DNA of 64,000 bases, taken from positions 2,356,001 to 2,420,000 of the forward strand of contig CATNEN010000002.1 of assembly GCA_950097015.1 (NCBI GenBank), in the 5' to 3' direction. Origin of the DNA: Macrostomum hystrix. Its lineage: Eukaryota > Platyhelminthes > Macrostomidae. A program made the position numbers and the translations under genes. The first letter of the stretch is position 1; each line of letters starts with the position of its first letter. Shown in pieces: positions 40,430 to 52,357 of the stretch. The notes below the pieces were generated by a model. That model worked only from the letters and a program-made list of their open reading frames with translations, ran no database searches and had not been told where the DNA came from.

Positions 40430-40755
40430 GGGCTGCGGGCAATGGCACATCATTCGGTGACACTAGACCCGCAGCCAGCGAGAGGAGGCAATTCTGCCCA
40501 TTTCGCTGACTCCTGAGCACACACACACACACAAATACCGTACGCAGGCACACCCTCACACAGGTGTGTACATCTGCCCTGACTTTCTGATCGTCAGGCA
40601 GTGTACACTCTCACCGTGCCTTGGAGGTTGGCCCTCGAAGGCGTAAATTGCACGACAAGCCACCAAGCCCTTTGTCCGTGGCTGCGCTCTAAACTTATGA
40701 GCTCAGGGACCTTGGTACGAGAGTAAACACGTTGGACCGCTTCGCCGTTCACTGT
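40430..40755 (-). mobile_element. SINE-A copy 5
   Basis: Read on +, it runs from GGGCTGCGGGCAATGGCAC through GCTGACTCCTGAGCACAC to the tRNA head (GAGCTCAGGGACCTTGG, GGACCGCTTCGCC). Confidence 0.9.
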
Positions 40756-41465
40756 TTTCATCCTTTACCGTTCAGTATTTACTTTCAAGGGCCTTTAACA
40801 AGTTTGTTACATTTTAAAAATAGTATTTTTACATGCTAGATTCCTTGATTCTCAGAATCACTAGGAAGCCAATCGTGTGAACCTGTAATATTTTGCACCT
40901 GTCCATCCGTTCTCGTCTCCTCCCCTCGCCGTCCAAACCCGGCACCACCAAATCAGCAAGAGTTTGATCGGCATGTGTTGAATAAGTCGGCAGACGTGAT
41001 GCGATTCTGTAGCCAAGCAGTCTAACAATGCTCAGAGTAGCGAATGTGTAGGCAAAGCTGGGATAATGATTGCCAACTCAGGCGCGTGAGAACTGTGGGG
41101 GTGGATAGTACCTAGGTTAAGAGATTTTTAATTTGCTACCAAAGGGCCTCATTGACACAACTGAAAGCAGCGGAATAACTTGGCAAAGTCTTCAGAAAGG
41201 AGTTGATTGCAATCAGCAGTGAGGGCGGTAGATTTCAACGTCAGGCATCAAAATTTCTCTCGATTTTCGCTACAAAATTGACTGATTAAAGCACCTTTTG
41301 ATGATACCGGCTCTTCGAAGACTTATTTGTAGCCATTTCAGTGCCTGCCTGTTTGCATTCTTTGATGTGTAATTTCCTATTCCGGCTTGCAGAATTAGCT
41401 GAATTAATTCTCTCCTGAAAGAAATTAAGATTCATGTTGTCACCATCATGTGCATCATTGTGGAC
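40756..41465 (+). other. Intergenic, no gene seen
   Basis: No supported feature upstream of the neuropeptide gene. Confidence 0.4.
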
Positions 41466-41469
41466 AAAT

Positions 41470-41640
41470 CACTATATGAGTCACTCTCCTGATGAGTCAC
41501 TCTCCTGATGAGTCAGTCTCCTAATGAGTCACTCTCCCGATGAGTCACTCTCCTGATGAGTCACTCTCCTGATGAGTCACTCTCCTGATGAGTCACTCTC
41601 CTGATGAGTCTGTCTCCTGATGAGTCAGTCTCCTAATGAG
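41470..41640 (+). repeat. 16-bp tandem array (GATGAGTCACTCTCCT)
   Basis: There are about 10 copies. Each contains TGAGTCA, the AP-1 consensus, within 150-320 bases of the neuropeptide start codon. Confidence 0.92.
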
Positions 41641-41785
41641 TATTGCCACATTGATTCAGGCCTCTGTCGCAAATCATTTTGCTGGTTTTCAGATATAATT
41701 CTCTGAAGGTGCCCTCCTGAAGCGCGGCGGTGAAAAAGTTAACAAAAGCGCGGCATCCACTGAAGGGAAAAAGTTTTTTTCCAAA

Positions 41786-44394
41786 ATGAGAACTGCAGCA
41801 ACTGCAGTTCCACTGTGTCTCCTTCTGGCTTGCCTTCTGCCTGCCTGCAGCACTGCCATGCCAAGCAGCGATGTGCGAGACACGTACTGGGTGAGACTCA
41901 ACACCTGCCTCTCACCTCTGACTCTACCTTACAGTCTCACTTCACCTCTCCCAGTCTCACTCTACCGCTCCCAGTCTCACTCTACCTCTCCCAGTCTCAC
42001 TCTACCTCTCCCAGTCTCACTCTACCGCTCCAAGTCTCACTCTACCTTCCCCAGTCTCATTATTTCTCTCCCAGTCTCACTTCACCTCAAACGAACAGTA
42101 GTTTCAGCAAGCTTACATAGATAATGTCTGAGTGGCTTTTTGTGACAATCGGCATGTGTGTTATGAGTGACTGCTTTGTGATATTTCATAATATTTCATG
42201 TCGATTTTATGGTAATTTAATTAACAAAAATTAAAGTGCATTTTTTTGCGAAACAGGTTTTCATGTGTCCTGTCAGGCTGAAAAGTATTGTCTTTGAAAA
42301 TTGTATTTATAAATGTGTCCCAATCTGGTATCCGGTGACAGGTTCTTAAAAGCAGAAAGGCTTAAAATGCATAATCCTTGCAGGAGAGCTGTGGGAACTG
42401 GTACATCATTTAGTGACAATTCTGCCAATTTCACTTACTCTTTAGCACACAATTACACAGGTACCGTACATCTGGCTTGACTTTCGCATCGTCAGGCAGT
42501 GCTAGCTATCACTGTGCCTTGGAGGTTGGCCCTCAACGGCATAAATTGCGCCTCCTCCAAGCCTTCTCTCCGCGGCTGCGCCCCAAATGAAAGTGGGCTC
42601 GCCGCGGAATCGAGCTCAGGGACCTTGGTGCGACAGGAAACCCGTTAGACCGCTCTGCCACTCACCCACTTTTTGAAAAGTTTTGGTTCAAACTTTGCAA
42701 TTCACTTCTTTTTGCCACATCTCGTCCCCGCCAGCGATGCAGTATCTATGTGAATCTTTCAGTAATTGCTTCAGGAACTTCAAGACAGTGCTCCGCCTCC
42801 ATTTTTTCAACTAATCTTCTAAATTTAGAGAGCAAAAAAATGCCTCGGGTAAATTGAAGAATTCTAAGAAAATATAAATTTTCCCAGCATTTTCTTCGCC
42901 GACGTAGCAAACTTTCCTGGGGTGAGATAAAAATAACTGAATTAATGGGCTGCTTTGGGCCTCCTCAAAGTGTGTGTGTGTGTGTGGGTGTGTGTGTGTG
43001 TGTGTGTGCCTGTGCTTCTGTATCTATGCGATTCTGCAAATGACGTCTGAGAAGCCATCGCCCTAACCAACGCCGAAGAAAACGATTGTGGAGCGCGGGT
43101 AAGCCCAAGTGTTGGGAGAAATTTCCCATTTTTTCCCTGTTACCCTTTCGGCTACCTTCGTTAGGCGACAACCCCTTCCTCCGCTCTTCATCATATCGGC
43201 TGAAAAATAGACGATTTCGGGAAGACTGGAATGGAGAGACGTGAAAACTGGGAAGAGTGAGGCGGGGAATGTTTCCCAAGGCCTGAGTATACTCGTTGGA
43301 GGGATCTTAGCTTTTGGGATCTGGGAGCGGTGGGTGCTGCTGCAGCACCTGAGTGAGCCACTGGGAGGAAAAGGCAAAGCCTGCTTCCATACCTGCGCGA
43401 GCTTTCTTAGCTCCGATATTTTAACGACCGTAGCAGATAGCAGAAATTTGCCTGTTTGAGCAAGCCATGGACAGAACATCTCTTTGCTTTGCGTCATTGA
43501 TTTTTTCTTGACAATCATTTTGCATTTTTAAAGGCAATATTTTAAAATATAATATTTAATAAGTGATGTGCCATTGCCCGCAGCCGTCCTGCAGTTATTA
43601 TTATTATTATTATTATTGTAGTCATTTTTATTAGGGAGGAAGGATGCGGGCAATGGTACATCATTTGGTGACAATAGACCTGCGGCCAGCGAGGAGGCAA
43701 TTCTGCCCATTCCGCTGACTCCTGAGCACACGCTGAGTAAATCTGTCCTGACTTTCTCATCGTCTGTCCGAGTACACTCTTGTAACTTGCATAGCGTACC
43801 AAAGCTCTCTCTGCGGCTGCGCCCCAAATGAATGTGGCTTTCACTGCGGACCTTGGGTGAACGCGAAAGATTCTTAAACACGAGGTGGCAAACATAGAAT
43901 TGTTTGACTTGAACTTTGGATGGCAAACGCTGGAAGCCTTTATTTATTCGGTTGGTGAGCCTGACATGGTGATTGCTTACTTTAGCCTCCTAATGTGCTT
44001 GTTAAGGAATTTAGTGTATCGTTGTTAGCTCAACCCCTGCTAGTAAAGTTTGAAGCTATCTGCTTCCTTTGAGCACTTCAAAATCATTGGTGGCTGGCTG
44101 AAATTATGGCAGCGGCGCTGTTCTGAAAGGAATGAAAAGCGAATGTCGGAAACTGAGATTTTGAAAATTTTATTGGAGTAGAGTGGATGAGAAGTAGAGT
44201 GGATGAGAAGTAGAGTGGATAAGAAGTAGAGTGGATGAAAAGTAGAGTGGGTGAGAAGCTTGCTTTTTAAGCTCTCGGCGATTTTCTCTTCCATTCTGTA
44301 GAGAACCGTGCGGAAATTCGCCGAACTGGAAAACAAACCAAGCGACTGGAGTGTGGAATCTGATTCTGATCTCGCCCGGCAGCCTCTTAAACTG

Positions 44395-44458
<64 letters not shown>

Positions 44459-44523
44459 TGGTGCAGAAGAGACAGAGATATGACTTTCGCTGTATTCTGC
44501 ACCCAATCAGCTGCTACGGATAA
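41786..44523 (+). CDS. Allatostatin-C-like (somatostatin-type) neuropeptide precursor, 2 exons
   Basis: Exon 1 (41786-41890) encodes a signal peptide (MRTAATAVPLCLLLACLLPA, cleavage near CSTA). Exon 2 (44302-44523) joins it in phase 0 with GT-AG ends, giving 108 residues. After a spacer and 20 glutamines comes KR (91-92), then QRYDFRCILHPISCYG and the stop. The C-x6-C ring with PISC at its end is the hallmark of allatostatin-C peptides, which act on somatostatin/AST-C-type GPCRs. The leading Gln could become pyroglutamate. The terminal Gly implies C-terminal amidation, unusual for this family. AATAAA follows at 44671-44676. The intron holds two tandem arrays and SINE copies. A pyrimidine-AG site at 41690 could mark a spliced or trans-spliced leader. 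Confidence 0.85.
41930..42085 (+). repeat. 20-bp C/T array (CTCTCCCAGTCTCACTCTAC)
   Basis: There are about 7 copies, starting some 40 bases into the neuropeptide intron. Confidence 0.93.
42382..42665 (-). mobile_element. SINE-A copy 6 in the neuropeptide intron
   Basis: It runs from GGAGAGCTGTGGGAACTGG to the tRNA head (GAATCGAGCTCAGGGACC, TTAGACCGCTCTGCCAC). The middle is diverged and slightly deleted. Confidence 0.85.
42970..43010 (+). repeat. (TG)n microsatellite
   Basis: About 20 TG units with one GGTG interruption, within the neuropeptide intron. Confidence 0.95.
43558..43860 (-). mobile_element. SINE-A tail-to-tail pair
   Basis: A plus-strand tail (43563-43595, GTGCCATTGCCCGCAGCCGTC) is followed by ATT repeats. 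A minus-strand copy follows (about 43625-43860, ATGCGGGCAATGGTACATCA to a shortened head). The two share the ATT tail, so one probably inserted into the other. Confidence 0.85.
44170..44256 (+). repeat. 16-bp array (AGTAGAGTGGATGAGA)
   Basis: There are about 5 copies, ending some 45 bases before the neuropeptide exon 2 acceptor. Confidence 0.9.
44398..44457 (+). repeat. (CAG)20 encoding polyglutamine in the neuropeptide propeptide
   Basis: Twenty pure CAG codons with no CAA interruption, 9 bases before the KR cleavage site. Confidence 0.98.
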
Positions 44524-45119
44524 TGGGCACAATGAGCACGCGACCCTCGAGTAGTTTTTCAGTTTCCTTTCCTCAATTTTTCTTTTCCTACGAATAGCAA
44601 CAAGAAATCAATTTGATCTTGTTGCTTGAGCCGCTAGGAACCCTGGAATATCTTGACATCTTCATCTAAAAATAAAAGTTTTCAATACATATCGGCAAAA
44701 GGCTCAGAAACTCCGCTATCTATTTCTCTTTAACTCACCTCGCTCCCTTAAACTTAGAAATGCTTTTATCTGAATTCTTCTAAAAAGACAAAGTGGTTCG
44801 GGTCTGTTTTATCTGCTTCACAGCGAGCTGTGATTGCGTGTCTAATTGACCATCACCAATCACCAATAGCATGTTGAGGTGCGGCTGGACAAAGTAAATC
44901 GCAAATCACTAATTAAAATGCTCAGCTCTGATAATTTTCTAATCTGCAACTGGAAAATTCAGAAAGCATTTTATCTGTTGCGAACAACTCGATGAAACAA
45001 ATAAACCTGTTAAAATCCAATCAATGACTGCGGGATGCAGCCATCACAGTCTCAGCGAACTGCAGCGATTGAGTCTTGCCTCAAAAATGTATTTTATTAA
45101 TAACAGAAACAGAGGACGC
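44524..45119 (+). other. 3' flank of the neuropeptide gene
   Basis: AATAAA at 44671-44676. Nothing else is recognised. Confidence 0.5.
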
Positions 45120-46180
45120 TGAGACCTCTAAGACAGGGTGTTCACCTGTTAGACAGTGTGTTCACCTGTTAGACAGTGTGTTCACCTGTTAGACAAAGTC
45201 CTCACCTGTTAGACAGTGTGTTCACCTGTTAGACAGTGTGTTCACCTGTTAGACAAAGTCCTCACCTGTTAGACAGTGTATTCACCTGTTAGACAGTGTG
45301 TTCACCTGTTAGACAAAGTCTTCACCTTTTTATCAGTGTCTGTTCACTATTAAGACGGGGTGTTCACCTGTTCAACAGGGTGTTTAACTGTTAGACAGTG
45401 TGTTCACCTGTTAGACAGATGGTTCACCTGTTAGACAGTGTGTTCACCTGTTAGATAGCGTTTTCACCTGTTAGACAGATTGCTCAACAGTTAGATAGTG
45501 TGTTCACCTGTTAGACAGTGCGTTCACCTGTTAGACAGTGTGTTCACCTGTTAGACAGTGCGTTCACCTGTTAGACAGTGCGTTCACCTGTTAGACAGTG
45601 CGTTCACCTGTTAGACAGTGCGTTCACCTGTTAGACAGTGCGTTCACCTGTTAGACAGTGTGTTCACCTGTTAGACAGATTGCTCAACAGTTAGATAGTG
45701 TGTTCACCTGTTAGACAGATTGCTCAACAGTTAGATAGTGTGTTCACCTGTTAGACAGTGTGTTCACCTGTTAGATAGCGTTTTCACCTGTTAGACAGAT
45801 TGCTCAACAGTTAGATAGTGTGTTCACCTGTTAGACAGTGCGTTCACCTGTTAGACAGTGTGTTCACCTGTTAGACAGTGCGTTCACCTGTTAGACAGTG
45901 CGTTCACCTGTTAGACAGTGCGTTCACCTGTTAGACAGTGTTTACCTGTTAGACAGTGTTTACTTGTTAGACAGTGTTTACCTGTTAGACAGTGTTTACT
46001 TGTTAGACAGTGTTTGCACGTTAGACAGTGTTTAACTGTTAGACAGTGTTTACCTGTTAGACAGTGTTTACCTGTTAGACAGTGTGCTCGATTGTTAGAA
46101 AGTGTATTAAATTGTTAGACAGGGTTTTCACCTGTTAGAAAATGTGTTCACCTGTTAGACAGTGTCTGTTCAAATGCTAG
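45120..46180 (+). repeat. 20-bp tandem array (TTAGACAGTGTGTTCACCTG)
   Basis: There are about 52 copies with visible sub-families (GTGCG, AGATTGCTCAACAG). A block shortened by deletion of several bases lies near 45935-46080. Confidence 0.97.
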
Positions 46181-46485
46181 AGGTGCTGTACTCTTAGACA
46201 GGCCATCAATTTGTTAATCAGTGTGCCTCAACAAAAATTTGCCAGTACGCAAACCTGGGCTATTAACAGTTTTATTGGCCAAAGCAAGCTGGAGAAATGC
46301 AAAGAAGGCATTGTTAGGCAGAAAAAGCATTGTCTTGAAAGACAGTAAAAAATATAATTTTGAGTGTTTTCCTTCACGAATCGCCTTCAGTTGCGTTTCC
46401 AGGGGGCCTTGCGAGAGTCAAGAGTCACACCTGCCAGCATCTTTTCCTATTTGAAACTTTCTTTATCGCAAAGATAGAGATCCTA

Positions 46486-49290
46486 GAGGATGGGGATGGG
46501 AGATGGGGATGAGAGATGGGGATGGGAGATGGAGATGGGAGATGGGGATGGGAGATGGGGATGGGAGATGGGGATGGGAGATGGGGATGGGAGATGGGGA
46601 TGGGAGATGGGGATGGGGATGGGAGATGGAGATGGGAGATGGGGATGGGAGATGGGGATGGGAGATGGGGATGGGAGATGGGGATATGGAGATGGGGATA
46701 TGGATATGGGGATGGGAGATGGGGATGGGAGATGGGGATGGAAGATGGGGATGGAAGATGGGGATGGAAGATGGGGATGGAAGATGGAGATGGGAGATGG
46801 AGATGGGAGATGGGGATGCGAGATTGGGATGGGAGATGGGGATGGGAGATGGGGATGGAAGATGGGGATGGAAGATGGAGATGGGAGATGGAGATGGGAG
46901 ATGGGGATGGGAGATTGGGATGGGAGATGGAGATGGGAGATGGGGATGGGAGATGGGGATGGGAGATGGGGATATGGAGATGGGGATATGGATATGGGGA
47001 TGGGAGATGGGGATGGGAGATGGGGATGGGAGATGGGGATGGGAGATGGGGATATGGAGATGGGGATATGGATATGGGGATGGGAGATGGGGATGGGAGA
47101 TGGGGATGGAAGATGGGGATGGAAGATGGGGATGGAAGATGGGGATGGAAGATGGAGATGGGAGATGGAGATGGGAGATGGGGATGGGAGATTGGGATGG
47201 GAGAAGGAGATGGGAGATTGGGATGGGAGATGGAGATGGGAGATGGGGATGGGAGATGGGGATGGGGGATGGGGATATGGAGATGGGGATGGGAGATGGG
47301 GATGGGAGATGTGGATGGGATATGGGGATGGGAGATGTGGATGGGATATGGGGATGGGAGATGGGGATATGGAGATGGGGATGGGAGATGGGGATATGGA
47401 GATGGGGATATGGAAGATGGGGATGGAAGATAGGGATGGAAGATGGGGATGGAAGATGGAGATGGGATGGGGATGGGAGATGGGGATATGGAGATGGGGA
47501 TATGGATATGGGGATGGGAGATGGGGATGGGAGATGGGGATGGAAGATGGGGATGGAAGATGGGGATGGAAGATGGGGATGGAAGATGGAGATGGGAGAT
47601 GGAGATGGGAGATGGGGATGGGAGATTGGGATGGGAGATGGAGATGGGAGATGGGGATGGGAGATGGGGATGGGAGATGGGGATGGAAGATGGGGATGGA
47701 AGATGGGGATGGAAGATGGGGATGGAAGATGGAGATGGGAGATGGAGATGGGAGATGGGGATGGGAGATTGGGATGGGAGATGGAGATGGGAGATGGGGA
47801 TGGGAGATGGGGATGGGAGATGGGGATATGGAGATGGGGATATGGATATGGGGATGGGAGATGGGGATGGGAGATGGGGATGGAAGATGGGGATGGAAGA
47901 TGGGGATGGAAGATGGGGATGGAAGATGGAGATGGGAGATGGAGATGGGAGATGGGGATGGGAGATTGGGATGGGAGATGGAGATGGGAGATGGGGATGG
48001 GAGATGGGGATGGGAGATGGGGATATGGAGATGGGGATATGGATATGGGGATGGGAGATGGGGATGGGAGATGGGGATGGAAGATGGGGATGGAAGATGG
48101 GGATGGAAGATGGGGATGGAAGATGGAGATGGGAGATGGAGATGGGAGATGGGGATGGGAGATTGGGATGGGAGAAGGAGATGGGAGATTGGGATGGGAG
48201 ATGGAGATGGGAGATGGGGATGGGAGATGGGGATGGGGGATGGGGATATGGAGATGGGGATGGGAGATGGGGATGGGAGATGTGGATGGGATATGGGGAT
48301 GGGAGATGTGGATGGGATATGGGGATGGGAGATGGGGATATGGAGATGGAGATGGGAGATGGGGATATGGAGATGGGGATATGGAAGATGGGGATGGAAG
48401 ATAGGGATGGAAGATGGGGATGGAAGATGGAGATGGGATGGGGATGGGAGATGGGGATATGGAGATGGGGATATGGATATGGGGATGGGAGATGGGGATG
48501 GGAGATGGGGATGGAAGATGGGGATGGAAGATGGGGATGGAAGATGGGGATGGAAGATGGAGATGGGAGATGGAGATGGGAGATGGGGATGGGAGATTGG
48601 GATGGGAGATGGAGATGGGAGATGGGGATGGGAGATGGGGATAGGAGATGGGGATATGGAGATGGGGATATGGATATGGGGATGGGAGATGGGGATGGGA
48701 GATGGGGATGGAAGATGGGGATGGAAGATGGGGATGGAAGATGGGGATGGAAGATGGAGATGGGAGATGGAGATGGGAGATGGGGATGGGAGATTGGGAT
48801 GGGAGAAGGAGATGGGAGATTGGGATGGGAGATGGAGATGGGAGATGGGGATGGGAGATGGGGATGGGGGATGGGGATATGGAGATGGGGATGGGAGATG
48901 GGGATGGGAGATGTGGATGGGATATGGGGATGGGAGATGTGGATGGGATATGGGGATGGGAGATGGGGATATGGAGATGGGGATGGGAGATGGGGATATG
49001 GAGATGGGGATATGGAAGATGGGGATGGAAGATAGGGATGGAAGATGGGGATGGAAGATGGAGATGGGATGGGGATGGGAGATGGAGATATGGAGATGGG
49101 GATATGGAAGATGGGGATGGAAGATAGGGATGGAAGATGGGGATGGAAGATGGAGATGGGATGGGGATGGGAGATGGAGATATGGAGATGGGGATATGGA
49201 TATGGGGATGGGAGATGGGGATGGGAGATGGGGATGGGAGATGGGGATGGGAGATGGGGATGGGGGTTGGGGATGGGGGATGGGGATGGG
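46486..49290 (+). repeat. 2.8-kb G-rich array (GGGGATGGGAGAT) with higher-order structure
   Basis: The basic unit is about 12-13 bp with variants (GGAGAT, GGGATAT, GGGATT, GGAAGAT). Blocks of several hundred bases recur in the same variant order, for example the series around 47860-48430 against 48480-49060. The purine-only + strand and pyrimidine - strand give ORFs of 946 and 965 codons that are not genes. Confidence 0.98.
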
Positions 49291-49329
49291 GGGAGAGATA
49301 GTGAAGTACAGTAGATATTCAAATGAATG

Positions 49330-49996
49330 AAAGGATAAATAAAATCAGCAAGCGCAAGCTACAGTCCCAAAAATCAAAGCCAAAAGCCTCATGAAAGGCA
49401 GAAATGGGATCTGATAATGCAGACAAAGGGCGACAAAATGTGATTACTGGGAACAGGAAAATATAAAACGATCGAAAATGCCAATGTGATTATCAGGTGG
49501 CAGGAGGACTGAGCAAAGATTCACCTCAAACGAGTAAGCTGTAGGGAGGCTTTTGCTGGTTATCGCGCGCCGCATCTCCATCTCGCGTCTTCGAAACACT
49601 TATCCCGTTCTCATCTTTCAACCAGCGGTAAGATGCTCTTAGCGACAAATTTTCATTTTTTAATGCAAAAATTTACTGGCAAAGAAATTTCTTGAGTTAG
49701 GAAAAACCGCGGGTTTGTCACGCCCGACAAGACAAATTTTCCTTGCTACCTAAAATTAGAAGGCCGATTAGGCAGCAATGGGGACCAGGTTGGTTGGCTG
49801 AAGCCTGTATGATGCCGCCAATTCAATGCATTCTTTTTCAGAAGAAGCAATCCGCTCGTGTCTTACCTTCGATTTTCCGACCTCCTGTATTCTTGTGCAG
49901 TCCAAGCTTTTTAAATTCGTATGTAATTTTGTGTTGCAAAAATCCTAATCTGACATTATGAGCTATAATCACTGCTGAACAATCCTAATCTGACAT
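49330..49996 (+). other. Intergenic, no gene seen
   Basis: No supported feature between the two long arrays. Confidence 0.4.
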
Positions 49997-50034
49997 ATGA
50001 CTCTCGCTTTAGAAACTGAGTTAATTAGATCATA

Positions 50035-51575
50035 CGCTCTAGCTGCGATTCTAGCTCTAGCTGCGATTCTAGCTCCTGCCGCGATTCTTGCTACTGCTGC
50101 GATTCTAGCTCTAGCTGCGATTCTAGCTCCTGCCGCGATTCTAGCTCTAGCTGCGATTCTAGCTCTAGCTGCGATTCTAGCTACTGCTGCGATTCTTGCT
50201 ACTGCTGCGATTCTAGCTCTAGCTGCGATTCTAGCTCTAGCTGCGATTCTAGCTCCAGCCGCGATTCTAGCTCTAGCTGCGATTCTAGCTCTAGCTGCGA
50301 TTCTAGCTCTAGCTGCGATTCTAGCTCTAGCTGCGATTCTAGCTCTAGCTGCGATTCTAGCTCCTGCCGCGATTCTTGCTACTGCTGCGATTCTAGCTCT
50401 AGCTGCGATTCTAGCTCTAGCTGCGATTCTAGCTCTAGCTGCGATTCTAGCTCTAGCTGCGATTCTAGCTCTAGCTGCGATTCTAGCTACTGCTGCGATT
50501 CTAGCTACTGCTGCGATTCTAGCTACTGCTGCGATTCTTGCTACTGCTGCGATTCTAGCTCTAGCTGCGATTCTAGCTCTAGCTGCGATTCTAGCTCCAG
50601 CCGCGATTCTAGCTCTAGCTGCGATTCTAGCTCTAGCTGCGATTCTAGCTCTAGCTGCGATTCTAGCTCTAGCTGCGATTCTAGCTCTAGCTGCGATTCT
50701 AGCTCCTGCCGCGATTCTTGCTACTGCTGCGATTCTAGCTCTAGCTGCGATTCTAGCTCTAGCTGCGATTCTAGCTACTGCTGCGATTCTAGCTACTGCT
50801 GCGATTCTAGCTCTAGCTGCGATTCTTGCTACTGCTGCGATTCTAGCTACTGCTGCGATTCTAGCTACTGCTGCGTTTCTAGCTCTAGCTGCGATTCTAG
50901 CTCTAGCTGCGATTCTAGCTACTGCTGCGATTCTAGCTCTAGCTGCGATTCTAGCTCTAGCTGCGATTCTAGCTCCTGCCGCGATTCTTGCTACTGCTGC
51001 GATTCTAGCTCTAGCTGCGATTCTAGCTCTAGCTGCGATTCTAGCTACTGCTGCGATTCTAGCTCTAGCTGCGATTCTAGCTCTAGCTGCGATTCTAGCT
51101 ACTGCTGCGATTCTAGCTACTGCTGCGATTCTAGCTACTGCTGCGATTCTAGCTACTGCTGCGATTCTAGCTCTAGCTGCGATTCTAGCTCTAGCTGCGA
51201 TTCTAGCTCCAGCCGCGATTCTAGCTCTAGCTGCGATTCTAGCTCTAGCTGCGATTCTAGCTCTAGCTGCGATTCTAGCTCTAGCTGCGATTCTAGCTCT
51301 AGCTGCGATTCTAGCTCCTGCCGCGATTCTAGCTACTGCTGCGATTCTAGCTCTAGCTGCGATTCTAGCTCTAGCTGCGATTCTAGCTACTGCTGCGATT
51401 CTAGCTACTGCTGCGATTCTAGCTCTAGCTGCGATTCTTGCTACTGCTGCGATTCTAGCTACTGCTGCGATTCTAGCTACTGCTGCGTTTCTAGCTCTAG
51501 CTGCGATTCTAGCTCTAGCTGCGATTCTAGCTACTGCTGCGATTCTTGCTACTGCTGCGATTCTTGCTACTGCTG
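50035..51575 (+). repeat. 18-bp tandem array (ATTCTAGCTCTAGCTGCG), ~85 copies
   Basis: Three unit types alternate: CTA GCT, ACT GCT and CCT GCC (also CCA GCC) at the same place. No indels are seen over 1.5 kb. One + frame is therefore open from 49997 to 51586 and would encode a hydrophobic hexapeptide repeat (L/T/P-AAILA) of 529 residues. There is no signal of a normal gene around it. Confidence 0.97.
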
Positions 51576-51589
51576 CAAACCTCTAATCT

Positions 51590-52325
51590 ATGAAACTGTT
51601 TCTCTCTCTCACACTTGATTGATCTGATTTCAAAAGTAAAAATTTCTCACTACCTGAGTTGCATGTAAGTCGGGATAAGGCATGAGGCGTTAAAAACAGG
51701 GCCTTTTCGTTAGGCGGCGTCTTAAAATTTCTGTTCTCGTTTTTTTTAATTAAAGCAAAAAATCACCTCACAGAATCACCTAAAATTCTAGAATCAATCA
51801 GAAAATCATTTATTAGAGTCATGTTATGCACTCGTAATTATACATTTGTATCGATATAACAACAGCAATAAAAATGACGCCTGCACCGTCTTGATATGAA
51901 GAGACACATATCAGTCGCAAATCTTCTAATTTGAAATTCAATCAATAACTTTGCATCATTTTTGGAATGTAAATTAGAAAGCGACTGGAGAAAACGAAGA
52001 ACCACCCGACCTCATGACCACCTCACCTCATGACCACCTGACCTCATGACCACCTCACCTCCCGACCACCTGACCTCATGACCACCTATGCCAACCCTCA
52101 GTTATACCCGCTAATGCTGGTACCCATTTGACAGCTGGGTGAACTAAAGCAATGCAGAGTTGCTGAAGGACACAAGTTGTTCCAGTGAGTCTGGAACTGG
52201 CCACTAGTACTTATGAGTGTTGACTTCACGACCACCTGACTGAATCACCACCTCAGACACGACACTGATCACGTGACCTAATGACTAACTGATCTTGTCA
52301 CCTGATGAACTCCTGACCCCTTAAC
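51590..52325 (-). other. 3' flank of the large minus-strand gene
   Basis: A short 16-bp repeat (CATGACCACCTGACCT) lies at about 52010-52090. Nothing else is recognised. Confidence 0.5.
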
Positions 52326-52357
52326 CGCATGGTGAGTCATTGGGCACCCAATCTCAG

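Noticed and set aside
46425-49330. Very long ORFs (946 residues on +, 965 on -)
   Set aside because: Both strands of one purine-rich array lack stop codons by composition; no gene features.
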